Shown one piece after another: positions 57,544 through 64,000 of a stretch of 64,000 nucleotides of DNA (the first letter of the stretch is position 1; each line of letters opens with the position of its first letter). The translations under genes were made by a program, and so were the position numbers. The notes beneath the pieces are model-generated. The model was given only the letters and a program-made list of their open reading frames with translations. It searched no databases and was not told the origin of the DNA. Source of the DNA: a bacterium (lineage in GTDB: Bacteria > Pseudomonadota > Gammaproteobacteria > Burkholderiales > Thiobacillaceae); NCBI GenBank assembly GCA_009772925.1, contig WOUQ01000004.1, positions 144,592 through 208,591 of the forward strand, in the 5' to 3' direction.

Positions 57544-58071
57544 TCAGGAAGTGAGGGCCCCGCCGCAGTGCGGGCAGCGGGGGCCGGGGGTGGTTTCGGT
57601 GGGGTCGTGGTCGACCAGGTCCTCCAGGCGCACGATGTGCCCGGTGCGGATGTCGGCGACGCCGTTGCTGGCGATCACCATGTGGCGCAACACCATGCAG
57701 CCCACCGCGGCCAGCTGGCTGTCCAGGGTATCCGCGGCCTCGCGGTCCTCCGGGCTGGGGGTGGGGTCGCCGTTCGGGTGGCAGTGCGCGAAGACCGCAT
57801 GGCAGGCGCCATGCAGGGCTGCACGGCGGGCCGGCAGGTACTTGTCGTACACCAGGCCGTGAAGGCCGCCCACAGACAGTTCCTCGACTTCGATCAGCCG
57901 ACAGTCGCGGTCCAGGAAGTAGCCCAGCAGCCGCTCCACCTCGGAATCGTGCAGCTGCAGCATGGCTGCGGCGATCACGCGGCCGGTATCGGTGTAGTCC
58001 GGCATCCCATCGCGCCGCAGCTGGCGGATGGCGGCCTGCAGGCCGGCCTGGATGGTGGCGGCCTCGTTCAT
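57544..58071 (-). CDS. RadC-like JAB/MPN-domain protein with C-terminal zinc-ribbon-like tail
   Basis: 175 residues. The JAMM signature is complete: AHCHPNGDPTPSPEDREAAD near residue 95 (HxHPxG...PSxxD), with an acidic residue in the N-terminal half (RDCRLIEVEEL) as the likely catalytic Glu. RadC-family proteins of mobile elements are common and their function is unproven. Here the C-terminus adds PGPRCPHCGGAL, a CxxC pair that looks like half a zinc ribbon. ATG on minus strand 58071 overlaps the previous gene's stop by 4 nt. Confidence 0.75.
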   Translation of the reverse strand: MNEAATIQAGLQAAIRQLRRDGMPDYTDTGRVIAAAMLQLHDSEVERLLGYFLDRDCRLIEVEELSVGGLHGLVYDKYLPARRAALHGACHAVFAHCHPNGDPTPSPEDREAADTLDSQLAAVGCMVLRHMVIASNGVADIRTGHIVRLEDLVDHDPTETTPGPRCPHCGGALTS

Positions 58072-58721
58072 TCGGCCGTCCAACCGCCGGATTCCTGGCG
58101 ATGGATGCCGGCACCGGCCATCAGGCTGGTGACGCGCTCGCGCAGCTGCACCGGGTCCAGGGCGGACAGGCGCAGTCGGGTGAGCCCGTCCAAGGCCCGC
58201 TCCAGGGCGGTGGCCTCGGCGGTCAGGTCGCGCAATTCGGCCTGCGCCTTGGCGACCTCCTCCCGGGGCGGCGGCGACGCCCACCAGTTCCCGGGCTGCG
58301 CCCCCATCTCGGCCAGGCGCAGGCGGGCCTCGGCGATGTCCGGCGCGAGCCCGCGCAGGCCGCTGTCGACCAGGCCGATGGCGGTTTCCAGATCGGTCTC
58401 GCCCAGGTCCGGGTCGGTGACCAGACGGGTGAGCAGGTTGGACTCGCGGCCACGGGCCTGGGCGATCTGACCCTGGGCTTGCCACAGGGCGGCGTTGGCG
58501 GCCTCCAGGGCCTGCTGGCAGGTCTTGACCTTGGCCTCCAGGGCGGGGACGGTCTTCTCGGCCTTGGCGGCGTCGGCGATGGCCGAGTGGGCGCCGGAGA
58601 TCAGTTCCTGGCGCAGCCTGGCCTTGGCGGCCTGTTCCTGCGCGGCTTGCTCGGCCACCATGGACTGGAATCCAGGTAGTTTCTCAACGAACTTGGCGAT
58701 GTCGGCTTGGGTGATCTGCAT
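58068..58721 (-). CDS. Unknown coiled-coil phage protein
   Basis: 217 residues, unrecognised. Long Ala/Gln/Glu-rich helices (about 15-90 and 150-205) predict coiled coil, with a short GNWWASPPPRE linker near 145. No signal peptide or membrane segment. Strong GAAAGGAAAG upstream of the ATG. It lies 12 nt after the terminase large subunit, where many phages have a portal or head-tail joining gene; this one resembles neither. Confidence 0.6.
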   Translation of the reverse strand: MQITQADIAKFVEKLPGFQSMVAEQAAQEQAAKARLRQELISGAHSAIADAAKAEKTVPALEAKVKTCQQALEAANAALWQAQGQIAQARGRESNLLTRLVTDPDLGETDLETAIGLVDSGLRGLAPDIAEARLRLAEMGAQPGNWWASPPPREEVAKAQAELRDLTAEATALERALDGLTRLRLSALDPVQLRERVTSLMAGAGIHRQESGGWTAE

Positions 58722-58733
58722 GATTCTTTCCTT

Positions 58734-60845
58734 TCAGTAGGGATTGCGCGTGATCCGTATCCGCCGCAAGGGAGGACGCGGGGGAACTACGGCCACCGGA
58801 GTGGGCGCAGGGGATGCGGGGGTGGATTCCGTTTCCGTGGCTTCTTCCGCGTCGCCGGTCGCAGGGAATAGTCCCTGCTGGCGGATGCGGGATTCCACGA
58901 GGTCCCACCAATGCGTTTTCTTGGCGTGCAGCCCGAGGGCATGCACCAGCCACACGGCGTACACACAGCAGTCCAGTGCCTCGTTGGCGCGATCGGTGCG
59001 CTTCTTCCATTGCCGCCGGCGGGGGTTGATGCGCATGGGGATCTTCAACTCGGAAAGCAACTGCTCGTAGAAGTCTGGCCGCACGGTCTGGTACCAGTGC
59101 ATGCGCAGCGGGCCGTTGCCGGTGAGGCGCACGCGGCCGCCTTCCTGCGCCCAGCCCAGGATGCTGTCCTTGGCGCGGGCAGTGCCGACAATCTGCACCT
59201 GCACGCCGTGCTTGTCGGACTTCCGGCCGCTGCGGTGGGGGTCCAGGGTGGCGCTGGCGGGCGGGCGCCATATCTCCACCTTGCCTTCGGAGTCGCTGGC
59301 CCCCTTCACCGCATACACGGGGCGGCCTGGGCGGTTGCGCTTGCGCACGAAGTCGTACACGGCGCCGCTGGTCTGGCCGTCCGAGGAATCGATGGCCACG
59401 GCGGCGATCTTCAGTTGTGCGCCACTGGCGTGCTCGACGGCCTGTTCCAGCATCTGGTCCAGGTCCAGCCAGGCGCCGGCGAAGGCCACCACCGTGGGGC
59501 CATAGAGTTCACCCCAGAAAGCCAGCCACATTTCCTCGCGCCGGCCCGCCACCCAGCAGGTGACGGCCAGGCGGTCGTGTTGCACGTCGACGGTGAGCAG
59601 GGGTATCAGGCCGCCCTCGGGGGCCGTCCACTGCGCATAGGGCTCGGCGCGGGCCTCCAGTTCCGACTCCTCGGGCAGTTCGCCGCGATACTCCCAGGGC
59701 AGGCCCAGGGTGGAGTTCCAGAAGGCGATCATCTCCGAGTTGTCGCCCTCGTCTTGCTTGTGCTTGGCCTCCAGGTACTTGCGCGCCAGCACGGGCACGC
59801 GGCTGCCGGGGAACGTGGACAGCAGCTCGTTCAGCAGGAAGCCGACGGCGCCGGTAGCCGGGGCGGTGGCCTCGAAGTGGCCCTGGTGGATGGCCGCGTG
59901 GCGCTCCTCCTCGGTCCATGGGGCCTTGCAGGCGGGGCAGGTGTAGTAGGCCTGTTCCCAGCGGGCCTCGCCGTAGATTTCCCGGGCGGGCTGGCTGGCG
60001 TCCTCGGGGATCACCACGTTGTCCCAGGCGGGAACGTGTTCCTGGCCGCAGTGCGGGCAGGGCACCAGGTACTTGCGCTGATCGGAGGCGAGGATCTCTG
60101 CTTCGATGCTGCTGGCGCCCTTGGCGGTGGGCGTGCCGCCAATCAGCACCAGGTGATCCGGGTAGGCCTTGGCCCGCTCCTCGGCCAGCTTGATGGAGTC
60201 GCCCTGGGCGCCGGCCACGTTGCTGCTGGCATCGTCCGGTTCTTCGATAGCGACGATGCGGGCGGAGGTGGACTTCACGTCGCTGGGGCTGTTGCTGCCC
60301 ACCAGCTTGATCAAGCCACCGGGGTAGTGCTTCCGGGTGGCGGAGTTACCGGCCGCGCGGCTCTTCAGGCTGATGCGCTCGGCCAGGGGCGCGGTGGCCC
60401 GCACCATGGGGTCGAACTTCTCCGCGGCGTAGTCCTTCGCGGACTTCTCGCGCGGGAAGACCACCACCTGCACGCTGGGCCGATGGTGTACGTGGTAGCC
60501 CATGACGTTGCACAGCACGCCGACGGTGTAGCCGATCTGCGCGGATTTCATGACCACCACCTTACGGATGTCCGGGTCGGAGCAGGCCTGGAGGATGGGG
60601 CGCAGTGCCGGGGTGTAGGCCATGGAATAGCGGCCCGGGGTGGCGGACTCCTCCGGACTCAGCACGCGGTATTTCTCGGCCCAGGCATCGATGCTCATCT
60701 TGGGAGGCGGCGCCAGCTCGGCCCATACCCGCGCCAGCAGGGCGTCCAGGGATGCGGCGGTCCGGGACCTGCCCTCCAGGGCGTCCAGGGCGTCAGCGGC
60801 CCAGGTGGCGCCGGGGGGCAGGGCCAGGCCCATGGGGGTGTTCAC
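58734..60845 (-). CDS. Phage terminase large subunit, GpA family
   Basis: 703 residues, lambda GpA-like packaging motor. N-terminal ATPase with a Walker-A-like MKSAQIGYTVG near residue 100 and a Walker-B-like segment ARIVAIEEPDD near 195. A Cys4 zinc finger (CPHC...CPAC) lies near 250-310, and the nuclease domain near 430-620 has LTVDVQHDRL (acidic metal site). Stop/start overlap with the small subunit (4 nt). DNA packaging likely begins at a cos site near its small-subunit gene. Confidence 0.9.
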   Translation of the reverse strand: MNTPMGLALPPGATWAADALDALEGRSRTAASLDALLARVWAELAPPPKMSIDAWAEKYRVLSPEESATPGRYSMAYTPALRPILQACSDPDIRKVVVMKSAQIGYTVGVLCNVMGYHVHHRPSVQVVVFPREKSAKDYAAEKFDPMVRATAPLAERISLKSRAAGNSATRKHYPGGLIKLVGSNSPSDVKSTSARIVAIEEPDDASSNVAGAQGDSIKLAEERAKAYPDHLVLIGGTPTAKGASSIEAEILASDQRKYLVPCPHCGQEHVPAWDNVVIPEDASQPAREIYGEARWEQAYYTCPACKAPWTEEERHAAIHQGHFEATAPATGAVGFLLNELLSTFPGSRVPVLARKYLEAKHKQDEGDNSEMIAFWNSTLGLPWEYRGELPEESELEARAEPYAQWTAPEGGLIPLLTVDVQHDRLAVTCWVAGRREEMWLAFWGELYGPTVVAFAGAWLDLDQMLEQAVEHASGAQLKIAAVAIDSSDGQTSGAVYDFVRKRNRPGRPVYAVKGASDSEGKVEIWRPPASATLDPHRSGRKSDKHGVQVQIVGTARAKDSILGWAQEGGRVRLTGNGPLRMHWYQTVRPDFYEQLLSELKIPMRINPRRRQWKKRTDRANEALDCCVYAVWLVHALGLHAKKTHWWDLVESRIRQQGLFPATGDAEEATETESTPASPAPTPVAVVPPRPPLRRIRITRNPY

Positions 60846-61309
60846 TCGACGGCCTCAGGCTGTTGGGACTGCTGCCAGTCGGCGAGCTTGCCCAGCACCT
60901 CGTCGAAGAGATCGCGCAGCTGGGTTTCCCGCTCGGCCCGGTCCTTGCCTTCCATGGCAACGGCGATGCGCGCAGGTTCGCTGCGGATGCGCTCCCGGGC
61001 GGCCACCACCGCGGCCTTCATCGCCGGCTCGATGGCGGCGGCGGGCACCAGCTGGGCGCGCTTCTCGGCGAGGCGCAGTTCCATGTCATCGGCTTGCAGG
61101 CGGTGGAGGCGGTCCTTCGGGGATTCGGCCTGCACCTTGCGCACCTCGCGGTCGACCAGCCAGCGAATGCAGGCGGCGGCGTCGTACTCGTTGGGCACCC
61201 CACGGCCGCCCTGGACAGCCACGGGGAAGCCGGCTTCCTGCCATTCGACGATGGTCTTGGGGGCCACTCCCATCATTTCGGCGATCTTGTCCTGGCCAAT
61301 CACACGCAT
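60842..61309 (-). CDS. Phage terminase small subunit, Nu1-like
   Basis: 155 residues. The N-terminal helix-turn-helix (IGQDKIAEMMGVAPKTIVEWQEAGFP) resembles the DNA-binding winged helix of lambda gpNu1 that recognises cos. A helical C-terminus interacts with the large subunit. Preceded by 93 nt of non-coding DNA (61310-61402) with an A/T-rich stretch, which may hold the promoter or cos site. Confidence 0.82.
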   Translation of the reverse strand: MRVIGQDKIAEMMGVAPKTIVEWQEAGFPVAVQGGRGVPNEYDAAACIRWLVDREVRKVQAESPKDRLHRLQADDMELRLAEKRAQLVPAAAIEPAMKAAVVAARERIRSEPARIAVAMEGKDRAERETQLRDLFDEVLGKLADWQQSQQPEAVE

Positions 61310-61402
61310 GGATTACTCACATCTAAGTCATTGATATAACTAGGGAATGATCGCGGTCGGGATGGCCCGTGTGTCGCAACCCCTGGGAAGGACCCTGAGT
61401 TT

Positions 61403-62113
61403 TCATCGGGCGGTCCTCACTGCCTGGCGATAGGCCGCGCGGAAGTGGCCCGCGAACTCCTTGGCCATCACGCCCCGGGCCATCTCGGGTAGGTCGATCA
61501 CCTTGCGGTATCCGGCGCCCTTGACGAATACCATCATGGCCTTGAGGGCGCGGCCCTTGCGCCAGTACACGCCGGGCGGGAGATGGGAGCGGGTACCCGG
61601 GCGGATGGCGAAATAGCCGGTCAGGGCCATGCGCTTGCCGCGTCCCTTGTACTGCTGCATGCCCGATTTCAGTGAGCCGAGCATTTCCGCCACCGCGGTG
61701 CGCCTGGGGTTGCCGTAGCCATCCAGGGGCATGCCACTGCCGGGGACGGCACGCCAGCCACTGGGCAGGGCGCCCAGGGCGGCCAGGGCCACCTCCATGG
61801 GCTTGTTGCCGCGCACGCCACCGGCGAAGTGTTCCTTGAGCAGCACGGCCGGAGCAGTGCCGCGGCCGGGCTTGCGATCCCGTATCCCGACCACGGCCTG
61901 CAGCTTGTCCCGACGGGCCGCGGTCGAGAAGGTGGAGTTGCGCGAGTAGGGCGTCGAAGACGGCAGTTCCGCGGCCACCTTGGCCTTGAGGCGCATTTCC
62001 AGGCGGCGCGCGGTCTTCGTGAGCGCCACGCCTGCGGCGAAGCGCGCCTGCTTCTGGGCAGAGATCAGGAAGCGCTGGGTGCGGCCGATGCCCTCAATCC
62101 GGATGCGGATCAC
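61403..62113 (-). CDS. Putative phage structural (minor tail-like) protein
   Basis: 236 residues, very basic (Lys/Arg-rich). N-terminal helix VALTKTARRLEMRLKAKV near residues 28-46. A middle section LLKEHFAGGVRGNKPMEVAL is followed by GTRSHLPPGVYW in the C-terminal half, the kind of pattern seen in minor tail Z or similar phage proteins; the assignment is a guess. Overlaps the tape measure gene by 4 nt, so coupled to it. Confidence 0.5.
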   Translation of the reverse strand: MIRIRIEGIGRTQRFLISAQKQARFAAGVALTKTARRLEMRLKAKVAAELPSSTPYSRNSTFSTAARRDKLQAVVGIRDRKPGRGTAPAVLLKEHFAGGVRGNKPMEVALAALGALPSGWRAVPGSGMPLDGYGNPRRTAVAEMLGSLKSGMQQYKGRGKRMALTGYFAIRPGTRSHLPPGVYWRKGRALKAMMVFVKGAGYRKVIDLPEMARGVMAKEFAGHFRAAYRQAVRTAR

Positions 62114-63840
62114 CGCGCACCCCGTTTCAAGCTGGCCTGACGGATGTAATCATCAATGGCGCCCGCCGATGCACCGTTGCCCCAGCTTGCCTGCACAGGC
62201 ACCACCAGCGGATTACTGGCCAGTTCATCGCGGACCTGCTTGATGACGTTCCGCATCTCGTTGGCCATGGCTTCCGCCGCTAGCGGCACTGCCACCGGGT
62301 CCATGGCGGCAATCTCCAGCTTGGCCTGGTCCAGGGTGCGAGCCAGGGAGTTGGCGGTGGCCTCGGCTGTTTTTTCCTCGGCGCTGACGATAGCCAGCTC
62401 GAAATCGCGCAGACTGCGCGACCAGTAGCTGCCCTCCGGGCCAATCACGCCGGATTCGTTCAGGGCGAGCAGCATCTCCTTGGCACGATCCGCCGCGAGA
62501 CCGGCCGCCGCCGCGTTGCCGCTGTTCAATGCCGCCCGACCAGCCATCAGTTCTCCGGACAGATCGAGCACCCCGGAGGCTTCTCCGGGCTTGCCACGGC
62601 TAAGGTCCGCCTCCAGGGCGTCGTATTCCGCCGCCAGTGCGCGGCGCTTGGATGTGAACGCGCGCTGATAGTCATCCATTGGCGAGAGGTCAAACGCCTT
62701 GCGCAACGAATCTTGCAGCTTTCCGGCCTGTTCATCGGTCAAGATGCCGCTCAAGCCTTCGGCGGTTGCGCGGGATAGCTGGCGTATGGCCGTTTCCTGA
62801 GAACGGATCATGTCCAACGTGGTAGCGTCCCCGCCGTACTTGTTGCCGCCGATGCTGGTGAAGGCGGCGGGGCCCTGGATCGGTGCCATGATTTGCTTGA
62901 TCAGCGCATCGTGCTCCTCACGCCGGCGAAGGGCCGACTCCTTGCCCATTTTTTCGATGGCGAGGGCGGACCTGAAGTTGCCGGTATAGAACGCCTCATA
63001 TTTGGCGGCGACATTTCCCATGCTGTCGCCCACCTGATCGAAAACATACGCGACGTTTGCCCAGGACACCCCGATGGTCTGGCCAACAGGACCGAGCCGC
63101 CCCAAATCGGCCAACATCTGGTCGACGCCTTCTGTGATGCCGGTATTCAGCAAATCGGCCAGGCCGTTGAGGGCAGGCAGCAGGGCGTTGCCGACAACCA
63201 CGCTCAGGCCTTCGCCGGCTATTTTCAGATCACCCAGGCTATCGTTGAACCGGGCGGCGGCGTTCGCCATCTCGGCGGTTACCGGGTAGAGCTTTTGGCC
63301 TTGCTCGATCAGGCGTTCCAGGCCGTCGCCGCCTTCGTTGAGGGCGGGGATCAGGTCGGCGCCGGACTTGCCGAGCAGGCGCATGGCCAGGGCGGTTTTT
63401 TCGGCGCCGTCTGGCATGGCGGCGAACACGTCGGCGAGCTGCACCAGGGCGCCGTTGACGTCGCGGCTGGTGACGCCGATGCGGGCCAGCAGCGGGTCTC
63501 CCTCGGCGATGTTCTTGGCCAGGAAGCGCGCGCCCTTCGCCAGTTCCTCGGTGGAGACGCCGGCGCGGTCTGCCACCAGCTTGTAGCCCGCCAGGGTTTC
63601 GACGGATACGCCCAAGCGCTGCGACATGTCGGAGAGCGCGTCAGCGGCGTCGATGCCGGATTTGGCGAAGGCCAGCAGGCCGCCGCCGGCGAGGGCCCCT
63701 ACGCCAAGCCCGGAGAGTAGATCGGATACTTTGCTGCCGGCGATGTTCAATCGATCCAGACTGCGTCGCGCGGATTCGAATGCGGCGCGGGTGCGGTCAT
63801 CCGCGTCCAGAATGACCTTCGTGTTTTCGACTGATGCCAT
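62110..63840 (-). CDS. Phage tail tape measure protein
   Basis: 576 residues. N-terminal helices (VILDADDRTRAAFESARRSLDRLN) lead into the tape-measure domain (ALSDMSQRLGVSVETLAGYKLVADRAGVSTEELAKGA), then a hydrophobic helical zone near 205-245 and long helices to the end. Short for a tape measure, so a short tail or a truncated gene is possible. ATG at 63840 (minus) has AGGAG upstream; the ORF extends further but starts MPRRG without a site. The reading direction continues from the partial tail chaperone gene. Confidence 0.8.
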   Translation of the reverse strand: MASVENTKVILDADDRTRAAFESARRSLDRLNIAGSKVSDLLSGLGVGALAGGGLLAFAKSGIDAADALSDMSQRLGVSVETLAGYKLVADRAGVSTEELAKGARFLAKNIAEGDPLLARIGVTSRDVNGALVQLADVFAAMPDGAEKTALAMRLLGKSGADLIPALNEGGDGLERLIEQGQKLYPVTAEMANAAARFNDSLGDLKIAGEGLSVVVGNALLPALNGLADLLNTGITEGVDQMLADLGRLGPVGQTIGVSWANVAYVFDQVGDSMGNVAAKYEAFYTGNFRSALAIEKMGKESALRRREEHDALIKQIMAPIQGPAAFTSIGGNKYGGDATTLDMIRSQETAIRQLSRATAEGLSGILTDEQAGKLQDSLRKAFDLSPMDDYQRAFTSKRRALAAEYDALEADLSRGKPGEASGVLDLSGELMAGRAALNSGNAAAAGLAADRAKEMLLALNESGVIGPEGSYWSRSLRDFELAIVSAEEKTAEATANSLARTLDQAKLEIAAMDPVAVPLAAEAMANEMRNVIKQVRDELASNPLVVPVQASWGNGASAGAIDDYIRQASLKRGAR

Positions 63841-63857
63841 GGTGTTTCTCCTCTTTC

Positions 63858-64000
63858 TCAGGCATGGCCCGCGACGGGGCAATGAGGCAGGCGCAGGCGC
63901 GCCGCCAGGTGTTCGTATTCGACGGCGAGGCGCTCGGCCACGGTGGGCTCGCGGACCTCAACGGCTAGGTTTCTGGAAAGGACCAAGAGCAGGGACACGG
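63858..64000 (-). CDS. C-terminus of a putative tail assembly chaperone, partial
   Basis: Open frame from the window edge to TGA at 63858-63860. The last 46 residues include VEVREPTVAERLAVEYEHLAARL and end VAGHA. Lying 17 nt before the tape measure gene, where tail assembly chaperones usually are, it probably is one; too short to confirm. Confidence 0.5.
   Translation of the reverse strand, partial: VSLLLVLSRNLAVEVREPTVAERLAVEYEHLAARLRLPHCPVAGHA

Larger units (their letters stand above)
56489..64000. mobile_element. Prophage end at tRNA-Pro, continuing beyond the window
   Basis: All genes here are on the minus strand and phage-like. In transcription order they are a tail chaperone-like C-terminus, the tape measure protein, a putative structural protein, small and large terminase, a coiled-coil protein, a JAB/RadC-like protein and an unknown protein. 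Insertion beside tRNA-Pro, with 10-bp direct repeats next to the junction, fits tyrosine-integrase phage behaviour. No portal, capsid, lysis or integrase genes are seen, and tail genes precede the terminase. Extent to the right is unknown. Confidence 0.8.

Noticed and set aside
58911..61334. 807-codon plus-strand ORF opposite the terminase genes
   Set aside because: Antisense shadow of terminase large and small subunits, whose motifs are clear.

Overview
GC-rich chromosomal DNA (my reading, not computed) from a denitrifying or nitrate-respiring, flagellated betaproteobacterium, most likely of the Rhodocyclales/Nitrosomonadales range. The basis is gene order: leuC-entericidin-leuD-leuB-asd-usg-fimV-truA-trpF-trpB-trpA-accD-folC-dedD-purF-metZ, and thrS-infC-rpmI-rplT-pheS-pheT-ihfA-merR, are both arrangements I associate with Betaproteobacteria. 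No genus is claimed.

Layout. 1-4.7 kb: 5'-truncated M17 aminopeptidase, a YiiX-like cysteine hydrolase, aroC, a YdcH/DUF465 gene and an MFS transporter. 4.7-22.7 kb: amino-acid and cofactor biosynthesis (leucine, aspartate semialdehyde, tryptophan, methionine), fimV, truA, accD, folC, dedD and purF; cvpA, usually found before purF, is absent. 22.7-29.3 kb: a DNR-like Crp/Fnr regulator facing a napDAGHB periplasmic nitrate reductase operon with no napC. A perfect FNR/DNR box lies between them, and a bidirectional terminator and an extra Hfq-like gene follow.

29.3-42.2 kb: a flagellar accessory island. It holds two alphaproteobacterial-style short flagellins, two flaF genes, one flbT, a 1542-residue methyltransferase/multi-glycosyltransferase, a TPR protein, an unknown coiled-coil protein, and a DUF2802-fliK-fhlB operon. 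Its promoters divide the genes by sigma factor: a sigma-54 -24/-12 element before flagellin A, and sigma-28 (FliA)-like elements before the TPR gene, flagellin B and the fliK operon. FlaF and FlbT are known from alphaproteobacteria as post-transcriptional flagellin regulators, so this looks like a transferred flagellin expression, control and glycosylation module. It is the most interesting part of the window.

42.2-56.5 kb: glnD, map, acylphosphatase, a stand-alone cyclic-nucleotide-binding protein and metG on the minus strand. Then come tRNA-Val(GAC) and the thrS/infC/ribosomal protein/pheST/ihfA block on the plus strand, with infC apparently starting at AUA just after a terminator, and tRNA-Pro(GGG). 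56.5-64 kb: the end of a prophage beside tRNA-Pro, all genes on the minus strand. Tail genes lie upstream of the terminase, and no portal, capsid or integrase gene is present in the window, so it is rearranged, deleted or of an unfamiliar type.
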